A stretch of DNA of 64,000 nt from Mucilaginibacter tolerans. Lineage in GTDB: Bacteria > Bacteroidota > Bacteroidia > Sphingobacteriales > Sphingobacteriaceae. Made by a program: the position numbers and the translations under genes. The stretch lies in NCBI RefSeq assembly GCF_030519375.1, contig NZ_JAUMKB010000007.1:186001-250000 (forward strand), written 5' to 3'. A model generated the notes under the pieces. That model was not told the DNA's origin and did no database searches. It saw nothing but the letters and a program-made list of their open reading frames with translations. Below are positions 45,401 through 52,786 of this stretch, in pieces (position 1 is the stretch's first letter; each line of letters starts with the position of its first letter).

Positions 45401-46150
45401 TTTAGTTACGTTTTTGTTTGTATTATCCAGAACATAGATATTATATGAACCGTCAACGCCTACGGCAACAGGGTTGGAGGTATGTCCGCTTGCTATGGAA
45501 AATGCCAGGGCTCCGCTAATGTTGTATTGAGACGCTGTGTTTGCTCCGCTATTGTAGCTGCCTAAAGAAACGTATAGATTGTTTGAAGCATCCATAGCGA
45601 TACCGGTAGCTGTACCAAGGCCCTGCACAATAGTTTGTTGATAGGTGCCTGATGAGTTATATTGATCAACATAGCCGTTGCCATGGTAATTACCTTGGCC
45701 GTTGTTGGTGCGGTTATAGTTTAACACATATCCATTACCATTTGAATCGAATGTGATGCCTGATGGTTGTTGCAAGTTAGCACTTGTACCATAAGTGCCC
45801 TGATATACGCCGGCAGCATTGTATTTGCTAATTGAGCTGGCATTGTAATCACCTGAGTTATAATTTACCACATAGATATTACCAGATGGATCTATGCCCA
45901 TTCCCCAAGGATTGGCCAGGGTTGCTCCGGTAAGCTGAACGCCTGTGCCATAACCAAATGCTGCAACACCCCCGCCGGAATTACCTGGCGTTAACGGAGT
46001 AATTGCTGTATTCAATGTAAAAACACTGGTCGAGGGGCTATAGGAAATATTAGGTGCTGTTTGAGCAAAAATTTCCGAAGAAATTAAAACCAATAACAAA
46101 ACATTTGCGAGGGTAACTAAATTTCTTTTCACGGTAATAGGCTTTATCAT
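42413..46150 (-). CDS. T9SS cargo 5: NHL propeller, two Ig segments plus shared C-terminal module
   Basis: About 1245 residues from the ATG at 46150 (MIKPITVKRNLVTLANVLLLV); a GTG at 46132 would give VKRNLV..., matching the GTG-AAA starts of cargos 3 and 4, and an upstream start at 46189 is less likely. The signal peptide ends SSEIFAQ. Then APNISYSPSTSVFTLNTAITPL, an NHL propeller of about six blades (about 45-330; e.g. GIAMDASNNLYVSLGSYNSG), two Ig-like segments (LSFDSATGKISGTPTASF; TLTFSNGTFSGTPTATG), WTGKQDKKWENKQNWSAK, and from about residue 635 the shared module (RGYRLLSSPVN; GFTLVGNPYACTID; LYDIWLMDAYKKDSVDMRHN). The sorting domain is INIYPNPASST...VGKSKLVKL. Role unknown; likely surface-anchored or released by T9SS. 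Confidence 0.85.
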   Translation of the reverse strand: MIKPITVKRNLVTLANVLLLVLISSEIFAQTAPNISYSPSTSVFTLNTAITPLTPGNSGGGVAAFGYGTGVQLTGATLANPWGMGIDPSGNIYVVNYNSGDYNASSISKYNAAGVYQGTYGTSANLQQPSGITFDSNGNGYVLNYNRTNNGQGNYHGNGYVDQYNSSGTYQQTIVQGLGTATGIAMDASNNLYVSLGSYNSGANTASQYNISGALAFSIASGHTSNPVAVGVDGSYNIYVLDNTNKNVTKYNSTGAYLSTVISGLSDPNAIYVDGAGDVYVGDSGTGKVVIYNSAFGTISTISGFTDPRGLVTDSKGNLYVSDYAANTVTKFAPTGGYFINSLLPPGLSFDSATGKISGTPTASFSATTYTITAYNAYGSSSTTVTLSCPPNYSAPIISYNPSINVFTTNAAVILSASNAGGTPTSWSISPSLPANTLTFSNGTFSGTPTATGSATVYTVTATNASGSSTTTVSIAFVKDNYWTGKQDKKWENKQNWSAKQLPGTNGYDLASIGVINYTGPDPVITSTTGAVSVKYVTFGAANAATLTVQTGGSLTVSSILTVNTNSTPTFTGSGTGAIYIGSTAVLNVTGTGSLTINTSASTGNFVTLQSSATSSASVAAITSGVISGNVTVERYLPAGTRGYRLLSSPVNTGTTDSNGNTLYSINYVANSSYVSGTSFTTNYNSGGFSKQGNPSMYLYRENLVPTAASFLTSSFRGISDMSASPYYTINLDGSGFDIPIGNGFLYFFRGGAGTVNPYSTSSTPAAATLSATGKLNQGAITFKHWYTPGTSGLMYTTTNPDSTYRGFTLVGNPYACTIDLATYATGGISMTNLSKFVYELDPVSKNYGVYTLDGSAPATTNASRYIASGQGFFVKASSTSPTPQLTFNESCKVENIQNSGASLLLSKAPIVNMVPRYLRLRIAMDSINKEETVLSFNNNAKTSYVLDEDAIYRQGTGKVNIASLSSDNKTIAVNTMPLETKGLSVRINVNATANGTYSLSMNSIQGIPELYDIWLMDAYKKDSVDMRHNKTYLFDVIKTDTASYGAYRFKLVMRQNPALAYHLLNFTASKSTGKQVQLAWVTEHEANYTNFTVERSTDGGTIYTVVGGVTATGAGTYSLLDKTPGENNLYRLKQEDINNNITYSHIIPVGFAKQSNNLAGNNINIYPNPASSTVNMAINTALSNSATTYNFTITNNYGLVIKQGTSAQANWQTNINDLLPGTYVIQVVNNKDKSFVGKSKLVKL

Positions 46151-46189
46151 CAATAACTTATAATTAACTAAGTGCTTTGCCAAGTACAA

Positions 46190-46627
46190 TAACCATGCAC
46201 TAAAGTGTTATAAATACCCTTTAATACCCCGGTTATGGCTTTTTTAACCCTATTAATGCATGTAATTTTTTTTGTAACTTGTTTTAAGTCAGAAGAAAGC
46301 GGGTTGTCGCGTGGGGAATAATGAGTATTCGTGTTCCCTGATTTGGGGAGTATTTCCCACAGCTATTTTCTTTTTAAGCTTAGTGGGTTTTGCTTCTAAC
46401 GATTTTTATGTTAATAGATAGTTTAGGTACTAATTATTAATTATGATTAAATGTTCTTATAAGCTTATTAAAGAATCGTATCGGGAAAAGAAATTGCCTG
46501 GTGTAGTCTTATAATGGGTTGATACACTGGCTAGTCCAGATGAGAATGAAAAATGACCGAGTAGAAATGTGCTATTTGCTAAGGCCAGGTAATAATGAAA
46601 TAACAAACGGATAGCTAACGAAGAGAA
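46190..46627. other. AT-rich spacer without recognisable gene
   Basis: This stretch of about 440 nt, lying between cargo 5 and the small anchor protein gene, is rich in stops in all frames and shows no clear hairpin with T-run, no TAnnTTTG box in good context and no repeat. I see nothing functional in it. Confidence 0.5.
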
Positions 46628-46834
46628 TTAAAGAACCGAATTTTTTCCACGGTAAAGTTTTGTAACAGCAATTAACGATGCTACAATGGCTAAAGCAATT
46701 ATCCAGGTATCTAATGGGCAACCTCCACTGTCAGGGTCAACATCCCCATAACAAGGGTTAATTTCTTGGGCAAATACGTTTACCGTATTTACTAGTAACA
46801 ATACAAATACACTGAAAATGATTTTAATTTTCAT
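46628..46834 (-). CDS. Small signal-peptide protein with C-terminal anchor (68 residues)
   Basis: From the ATG at 46834 the protein is MKIKIIFSVFVLLLVNTVNVFAQ (signal peptide), a short acidic/Cys segment (INPCYGDVDPDSGGCPLDTW), a hydrophobic helix (IIALAIVASLIAVTKL) and a basic tail (YRGKNSVL). The Pro-Leu-Asp + helix + basic-tail ending resembles small Bacteroidetes proteins with a PID-type C-terminal sorting-like signal; this likeness is my inference. A good promoter lies 20 nt upstream of the ATG, which supports a real gene and this start. Function unknown. Confidence 0.65.
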   Translation of the reverse strand: MKIKIIFSVFVLLLVNTVNVFAQEINPCYGDVDPDSGGCPLDTWIIALAIVASLIAVTKLYRGKNSVL

Positions 46835-46854
46835 GTCAGAAATAACATTTACTT

Positions 46855-46888
46855 CAAATGTACACAAATTTTATTATTATTCACCAAA
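46855..46888 (-). promoter_or_regulatory. Promoter of the small anchor-protein gene
   Basis: On the minus strand TTTG (46888-46885) is followed after 22 nt by TACATTTG (46862-46855), matching the -33/-7 Bacteroidetes arrangement; the ATG begins 20 nt downstream. Confidence 0.55.
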
Positions 46889-47029
46889 GAACAGTTGCAT
46901 AGAGCAAACAATCACTTATACGTTTGTATTTCCCGCCAGGATACAATAATCAAGTTAATTATTCATTTTGGTATTCCTGATTATTGAAATTATTTCTTAG
47001 GTTCATCGGTCGATTATTAGGATCAGCTA

Positions 47030-48142
47030 ATGACTTTCAAACCCTTTTTAGGTAGTAAAAACACAAATGCTTTGATATTAAAGGTAATCTTTTTATCATG
47101 GCTGCTTACAAAATGGATGACCAGGCGAATCTGGACTACCGGTAGATTATTACCGACAGCTCCCATTTGTGAATATCTCGATCGTGTGCCTGCAATAGCA
47201 CACGTTATTTTATTTGGATTGTCAATTGCTGCTATGATATGGCTGATTATTAGCAGCAATAAATATATTCTGATCGGCTTACTGGTAATAGAAATTTGCT
47301 TATGTAGTCTTGATCAAAACAGATTAACACCGCTGGAATACCTTTATTGTTTTATCTTATTTATTTATATTATTTATCCCCGCCATTCTGAACTTATACC
47401 CATATCGGTTGGTCTTTTACTAGTGTCAACCTATTTTTACGGAGGTCTTTGCAAATTGAACGATGGGTTTTTGCAAGTGATTTGGAGCAGGATGATACTT
47501 CGGGGCTTTTTAAAAATCCCGGCTGATGTTGCTGCTCAACGTTGGTTATATTATAGCGGATATTTATTGGGTATTACTGAATTGCTGGGCGGGGTAGGAT
47601 TGCTATTTAAAAGAACGCAAGCCAGGTCGGCTCTATCATTGATTATCATGCATTTGTTTATTCTTGTTTTCCTTGGCCCTTTTGGGCTGAAGGGGTATAT
47701 GACCCTTTGGCCATGGAATATTGCCATGATACTTTTCTTGTATTTGATTTTTCTGAAGAAAAATGAAGCGATAGCTATTTTACCACAAGCTGCAAAAGGA
47801 TGGGGTAAATTAATAGTGATTTGCTGGATAATATTACCCGCCTTTAGTTTTTGGGGTTATTGGGACAATAATTTATCATCAAAATTGTGGTCGGGGAATG
47901 TGCCCAGAATGATCATTTGTATCCGGGATACAAGCAAATGCAAACCGCTGCAAAGGTTTTGTAGTAAAAAAGACATTGCGAATATATGCCATGGCCAGGC
48001 GAAAATAGAGTTACTGTATTGGGCTGGCTCAGAGACAGGTGTATCCGCTTACTCACAGATGAGAACCTATCACATTATGCAAAAAAAAATAGAGGCACAA
48101 TATACTTCTGCAGGTTTGACCTTCGTCTACCTCGACAGGTAG
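47030..48142 (+). CDS. HTTM/VKG-carboxylase-like membrane protein
   Basis: A 370-residue protein with about eight membrane helices. Motifs resembling the HTTM fold (relatives of vitamin K-dependent gamma-carboxylase) are visible: LCSLDQNRLTPLEYLYCFILFIYIIYP, TYFYGGLCKLNDGFLQVIW and GITELLGGVGLLFKRTQARSAL followed by IIMHLFILVFLGPFGLKGYMTLWPWNIAMI. The C-terminal soluble part has four Cys (MIICIRDTSKCKPLQRFCSKKDIANICHG) and ends LLYWAGSETGVSAYSQMRTYHIM. Substrate and reaction are unknown; carboxylase activity should not be assumed. It lies 103 nt before the subtilase gene on the same strand. Confidence 0.55.
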   Translation: MTFKPFLGSKNTNALILKVIFLSWLLTKWMTRRIWTTGRLLPTAPICEYLDRVPAIAHVILFGLSIAAMIWLIISSNKYILIGLLVIEICLCSLDQNRLTPLEYLYCFILFIYIIYPRHSELIPISVGLLLVSTYFYGGLCKLNDGFLQVIWSRMILRGFLKIPADVAAQRWLYYSGYLLGITELLGGVGLLFKRTQARSALSLIIMHLFILVFLGPFGLKGYMTLWPWNIAMILFLYLIFLKKNEAIAILPQAAKGWGKLIVICWIILPAFSFWGYWDNNLSSKLWSGNVPRMIICIRDTSKCKPLQRFCSKKDIANICHGQAKIELLYWAGSETGVSAYSQMRTYHIMQKKIEAQYTSAGLTFVYLDR

Positions 48143-48245
48143 TTTTTAGCTGATTTAAACATCTGATGGTTAATAAATATTCCGCCAAGTTAAGGTGAAA
48201 AAGCATAATTTTAGCTACTATGGCTTATTCTTTTACAGGAGGCAA

Positions 48246-51200
48246 ATGAAGAAACGTTACTCGTTATTGCTTACTTGCGTATTAGGGTTGATTTTTGCAA
48301 ATACGGCTTTTTGTCAACAGCCCCTGGTGTCTGCCGACAAAAAAAAGGAACTGGATGCGATTTCTGTAAAAGCAAATTCTTCATTCGCTAGAAGTCAGCA
48401 ACAAGCTCTTTCTCTTGCCAGTAGTAAAGGCTGGATAGTAAGCCGAAAAACGAAGAAAGGTGGAATACAGGTTTTACAAGGGATAAGCAGACGCGGCTTC
48501 CCAATTTATTTTACTACTGACGACAACGTAATTTCGGCAGCAACTACCAGCACCAACACAGTACAGCCTGGAGGTAGCCTTGGCCTTAATTTGTCCGGAT
48601 CGAGTTCGATTTTAAACAATAAACTAGCCGTATGGGACGGAGGAGCCGTATACCGGTTTCACCAGGAGTTTAGTGGTAAAACCATCACCATTGCGGACAC
48701 ATCCTCCATTATTGACCATGCTACACATGTTGCCGGAACTATGCTGGCTAAAGGGGTGTATCCTCCTGTAAAGGGCATGGCTTTCAATGCTTCTACGCTT
48801 CTGTCTTACGATTTTAACAACGACGTTGCCGAAATGAGCAAAGCTGCACCCGGGTTGTTGCTTTCTAACCACTCTTATGGAGAATTGGGGGGCTGGGTTT
48901 TTGATGATAGCTTCAATAGGTGGGAATGGTATGGCATTCCGGGGGACACAGTCGATTATACTTTTGGTTTTTACGGAGATCATACACAGGCATTTGATAA
49001 GGTAGCTTATACTGCACCCTATTACCTTATTGTTGAGGCGGCAGGAAATGCCCACGGGAGTACTGGCCCCGCAGTTGGCCAGGATTATTATGGTTATAAA
49101 AGCGCCAGCGATCAGACTTTTGTGGATAAAGGACCCCGTCCTGATAGTATTAGCAGTAATAATGGATATGACTGCATCAGCAGCACAGCGAATGCCAAGA
49201 ATATATTGACTGTGGGTGCTGTAGATCCTTTGCCTTACGGGCCTGCCAACTCTCAAAGTATTACTACTGCTTATTTCAGTAGTTGGGGGCCAACGGATGA
49301 CGGACGGATAAAACCCGATATTGTTGGCAATGGCCTGAATGTATTATCAACTGGTAGCAATAGTACGACAAGCTACATCACCTTATCGGGTACATCACAG
49401 GCTGCGCCTAATATTACGGGATCGCTGTACTTGTTACAGGAATACTATGCTCAGAAAAACTCTGGTGCTTTTATGCGGGCAGCTACCTTAAAAGGGCTGG
49501 CCTGCCATACAGCGTTTGATGCAGGAAATGTTGGTCCGGACTATATTTACGGGTGGGGCTTATTGGATATGAAGACAGCCGCACAAGCTATCACAGATAA
49601 CGGCACAAAAAGCCAGATCAAAGAAAATACATTAGCGCAAGGAGCAACCCAAACATTTAATGTTGTCGCTTCAGGTAATGGCCCTTTCGTGGCCACTATA
49701 TCGTGGACCGATCCTGCTGGTAGTATAACACCAGACGGGACGATAAATGACAGGACGCCAAAATTGGTGAATGACCTGGATATTAGAATAAGCGATGGGA
49801 CAACCACCTATCTGCCCTGGGTACTTGATCCGAATAATCCATCTGCGACAGCAGCAACCGGCGATAACATCCGGGATAATGTGGAACAGGTGTATGTGTC
49901 CGGAGCTATTCCCGGTAAATCATATACCATAAAAGTATCGCATAAAAGGACCTTAATGTCAGGTTCACAGGCTTACTCGCTCATTATTACAGGCATAGGT
50001 GGTTCGGCGTATTGTGCGTCTGCACCCCTATCGAGCGCCGATTCACGCATTGACAATGTGACGCTATCCAACATCAATAATACCCCTTCTTCCGGGTGTA
50101 CCACCTATTCTGATTACACCAATTTGACCATCCGGCTTGAACAAAATAAAACATATCCCTTAAGCCTCACTTTGGGCACATGCGGTGCCAATTTTAATAA
50201 AGCAGCCAAGGTGTATATCGATTGGAATGGTAACGGCGTATTTGATGCGAATGAGTTGGTTGCAACAACCAATATCATAAACGCGACAGGTATTTATACC
50301 GCAAATATTACAGTACCTTCCACCGTTGTTCCCGGAAATTTTAGTCTGATGAGGGTGGTGCTGACGGAAACTTCCGACACGTCGACGATAAAACCCTGCG
50401 GAAGTTACGCCAAAGGAGAAACGCAGGATTATCGTGTTCAATTTTTGCAAACAAGCCTTGATGCCGGAGTCATTGCGGTAGTTAACCCATCGCCCGGGGG
50501 CAATTGTTCGGGATCGACGCCCGTAACCGTTACCATTAAGAATTTTGGCAGTCAAACAATAACCAATATTCCCATTACTGTAACCATTACCGCTCCGGAT
50601 AATACAGTAACAACCTTTAATCAGTTATATACCGCTTCTCTTGCTCCTTTGACGCAGGATAACTTCACCTTTAATAATGTATTTAACATTACTTCGGGAT
50701 CAACATATATCATAACAGCAACGGCCAGCCTTACGGGTGATCTTGTCCCGGCCAATAACGGAATTATAGATACCGTGGCAATAGATAATCCCCCAACGGG
50801 CACAGATCTGTCGGCAAACTATTGCAATGTCGCCAATGCTTACCTGATGACTGGTGCCGGGGAAGGTGAACTCCTGTGGTATAAAAATAATAACGATACC
50901 TATCCTTTTGCATATGGCTCAACAGTACTCACTTCTGATGCACCGGTTAACAATACCTATTACGTTGGGCTAAATGATTTTAGCGGAACAGTCGGGCCTG
51001 CTACCAAAAATGTATTTACGGCTGGCGGCTACAACCAATTCACACCCGAAGTAAATGTGTTTACACGGATACCTGTAATAATAGAAAGCGCACGCCTGTA
51101 TATCGGCAATTCGGGCCGTATAACTTTTAATGTATCTAACTCGAGCGGTGAAATCGTATCGACCACCTCTATTAACGCTGTAGCAACAGCATCAAATCCA

Positions 51201-51980
51201 TCGCCTGGGGCAAAAAGCGATGACCCTACAGATCAGGGGCAGGTTTATAATCTTAATCTGCTGCTACCATCAGCAGGTAACTATAGTATCAGTGCCACGT
51301 ATGACAATACAGCTACTATTTATCGTAGCAATGGCGGGGTAAGGGGCTACCCATTTAAAATAGGAGATGTGTTTGGCATCACCGGAAATACGGCAACTTC
51401 CGCAGGGGACACCACTTATTACAGAAATTTCTATTATTATTTTTATGACATTCAATTAAAAAGCCCGGGTTGTGCATCAGCTTCCCGACAGGCGGTGCCT
51501 GTCACCAAACCTGTAATTACGCAGAACGGTACAACGCTCAGTTCGAGTGCAACAGCGAATAATCAATGGTATTTAAACGGTACGTTGATACCAGGGGCCA
51601 CCGGGCAAACCTACTCGCCAACACAGAGTGGTAATTATCGGGTTGAGGTTTCGCTGGCGAACGGATGCGTTGCAAAGTCGGATAACTTTGCCTACGTAAT
51701 ATTGCCCGCCAATCCGGGAGAAAACGATATTGGTTTAACGGTATTCCCTAATCCGGCCAATACGCAGATAAATGTGCTGTTCGCCGCAAACTCAGCAGTG
51801 AATGTAAATTTATCATTGGTTAACATTATTGGAGAAAATGAGTACACAGATAAAGTGGTGCTGAATGGAGGGAACTTTAGCACGCTGATTGATGTAAGTA
51901 AGCTCGCTCCAGGCAACTACGTATTACGACTTTTATATAATTACAAATTGTATACCCGGAAGATTATTATCGTTAGATAA
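48246..51980 (+). CDS. Secreted S8 (subtilisin-like) serine protease with GEVED and T9SS domains
   Basis: A 1244-residue protein. The ATG at 48246 is chosen because of the AGGAGG at 48237-48242 and the clean signal peptide MKKRYSLLLTCVLGLIFANTAFCQ; a GTG at 48195 would add 17 residues. The S8 domain (about 120-480) has catalytic Asp131 in LAVWDGG, His158 in HATHVAGT, oxyanion Asn268 in EAAGNAHG and Ser384 in SGTSQAAPNI. Then come a P-domain-like segment (about 490-590), a GEVED domain (YIDWNGNGVFDANELVATTN...YRVQF), a CARDB-like domain, an Ig-like domain, and the T9SS sorting domain (LTVFPNPANTQIN to the end). It is a probable surface or extracellular protease exported by T9SS. Confidence 0.9.
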   Translation: MKKRYSLLLTCVLGLIFANTAFCQQPLVSADKKKELDAISVKANSSFARSQQQALSLASSKGWIVSRKTKKGGIQVLQGISRRGFPIYFTTDDNVISAATTSTNTVQPGGSLGLNLSGSSSILNNKLAVWDGGAVYRFHQEFSGKTITIADTSSIIDHATHVAGTMLAKGVYPPVKGMAFNASTLLSYDFNNDVAEMSKAAPGLLLSNHSYGELGGWVFDDSFNRWEWYGIPGDTVDYTFGFYGDHTQAFDKVAYTAPYYLIVEAAGNAHGSTGPAVGQDYYGYKSASDQTFVDKGPRPDSISSNNGYDCISSTANAKNILTVGAVDPLPYGPANSQSITTAYFSSWGPTDDGRIKPDIVGNGLNVLSTGSNSTTSYITLSGTSQAAPNITGSLYLLQEYYAQKNSGAFMRAATLKGLACHTAFDAGNVGPDYIYGWGLLDMKTAAQAITDNGTKSQIKENTLAQGATQTFNVVASGNGPFVATISWTDPAGSITPDGTINDRTPKLVNDLDIRISDGTTTYLPWVLDPNNPSATAATGDNIRDNVEQVYVSGAIPGKSYTIKVSHKRTLMSGSQAYSLIITGIGGSAYCASAPLSSADSRIDNVTLSNINNTPSSGCTTYSDYTNLTIRLEQNKTYPLSLTLGTCGANFNKAAKVYIDWNGNGVFDANELVATTNIINATGIYTANITVPSTVVPGNFSLMRVVLTETSDTSTIKPCGSYAKGETQDYRVQFLQTSLDAGVIAVVNPSPGGNCSGSTPVTVTIKNFGSQTITNIPITVTITAPDNTVTTFNQLYTASLAPLTQDNFTFNNVFNITSGSTYIITATASLTGDLVPANNGIIDTVAIDNPPTGTDLSANYCNVANAYLMTGAGEGELLWYKNNNDTYPFAYGSTVLTSDAPVNNTYYVGLNDFSGTVGPATKNVFTAGGYNQFTPEVNVFTRIPVIIESARLYIGNSGRITFNVSNSSGEIVSTTSINAVATASNPSPGAKSDDPTDQGQVYNLNLLLPSAGNYSISATYDNTATIYRSNGGVRGYPFKIGDVFGITGNTATSAGDTTYYRNFYYYFYDIQLKSPGCASASRQAVPVTKPVITQNGTTLSSSATANNQWYLNGTLIPGATGQTYSPTQSGNYRVEVSLANGCVAKSDNFAYVILPANPGENDIGLTVFPNPANTQINVLFAANSAVNVNLSLVNIIGENEYTDKVVLNGGNFSTLIDVSKLAPGNYVLRLLYNYKLYTRKIIIVR

Positions 51981-51990
51981 GCGAATAAAA

Positions 51991-52022
51991 CAGAAAGGCC
52001 GGCTTTTAAAACCGGCCTTCTG
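51991..52022. terminator. Bidirectional terminator between the subtilase and the beta-barrel gene
   Basis: CAGAAAGGCCGG (51991-52002) pairs with CCGGCCTTCTG (52012-52022) around a CTTTTAAAA loop, with one bulge. It lies 11 nt after the plus-strand stop and 39 nt after the end of the minus-strand gene, so it can serve both. Confidence 0.7.
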
Positions 52023-52060
52023 CAGTTAAATCAATTAGTAATTAGTAGCTGTTAATTTTA

Positions 52061-52567
52061 TTAGAAAGTATACTTTATTCCAAGTCCGGGAGCAAGGTCA
52101 ATAAAAGGACCTCCTGTAAGCTCAATCCTTGGATCAAGATCAAGGCTAACTGCGATTGGTGAATTTGGAATTACATATTCCAAACCAACTACGCCATCAA
52201 TACCAAATAATAATTGGCCGCTATTATAATACTCGTTAGTCCCTCCAAATCTTTTATACACACCTGAGCCTACCGCTCCAATATGTGCTCCGGCACCATA
52301 GTAAAACTGAAGCCCGGGAGTATTAAACGCATTTACGTTTAATTCCAACAAGCCGGTAACCACCGCGCCATGAGAACGAAAACCAAGAATGCCCTCCACA
52401 GATAGGGTGTTATCCAGGAAATATTTCCCAGCGATCCCATTCTCGTATCCGCCAAACTTTAGTCCTAATGCAAATTCATAATTTGGCTTGTACTGCTGTG
52501 CTTTAGAGCCGGTACTGACAAATACAAATACTGTAAGGGCAAATAAAAAGTAAATAGCTTTTTTCAT
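52061..52567 (-). CDS. Small outer-membrane beta-barrel-like protein
   Basis: A 168-residue protein. The ATG at 52567 (MKKAIYFLFALTVFVFVSTGSKAQ) gives a clean signal peptide; an upstream start at 52621 would add 18 unlikely residues. The mature part alternates hydrophobic and polar residues (YEFALGLKFGGYENGIAGKYFL, LQFYYGAGAHIGAVGSG, FGIDGVVGLEYVIPNSPIAVSLDLDPRIEL) and ends in IKYTF, the terminal aromatic typical of BAM-inserted barrels, so an eight-stranded OmpW/OmpA-type barrel is likely. Specific function unknown. Confidence 0.75.
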   Translation of the reverse strand: MKKAIYFLFALTVFVFVSTGSKAQQYKPNYEFALGLKFGGYENGIAGKYFLDNTLSVEGILGFRSHGAVVTGLLELNVNAFNTPGLQFYYGAGAHIGAVGSGVYKRFGGTNEYYNSGQLLFGIDGVVGLEYVIPNSPIAVSLDLDPRIELTGGPFIDLAPGLGIKYTF

Positions 52568-52786
52568 AGAAGTTTCTTGCAAAGAACGTGAGTTTTTTAT
52601 GTTTATTTTCTGCACAAACACCCGTCGTTCTGTATTTGTTTGAGTATCAATTATAAAAATTGCAATAATGGCACTATTTTGTAACTTTCTTGCTACAATT
52701 GGTTTGTGGGCAGGTTGCTTTGCTCAACTTTTACTCAATTGGTCTTTATTTTAATTCGGGTAAATTAGATGACTCAATAATCAGCT

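Noticed and set aside
25643..46150. Possibility that the giant genes are phage tail fibres or a horizontally acquired island
   Set aside because: All five have signal peptides and T9SS sorting domains, no integrase, tRNA or flanking direct repeats are seen, and base composition looks like the rest of the window.
47023..47259. A 78-codon minus-strand frame over the start of the HTTM-like gene
   Set aside because: It is fully covered by the HTTM-like coding region and lacks a promoter or domain.
48624..49256. A 210-codon open frame on the minus strand inside the subtilase gene
   Set aside because: It lies fully opposite the catalytic domain of a clear S8 protease, has no recognisable motif, and reflects codon bias of the real gene.
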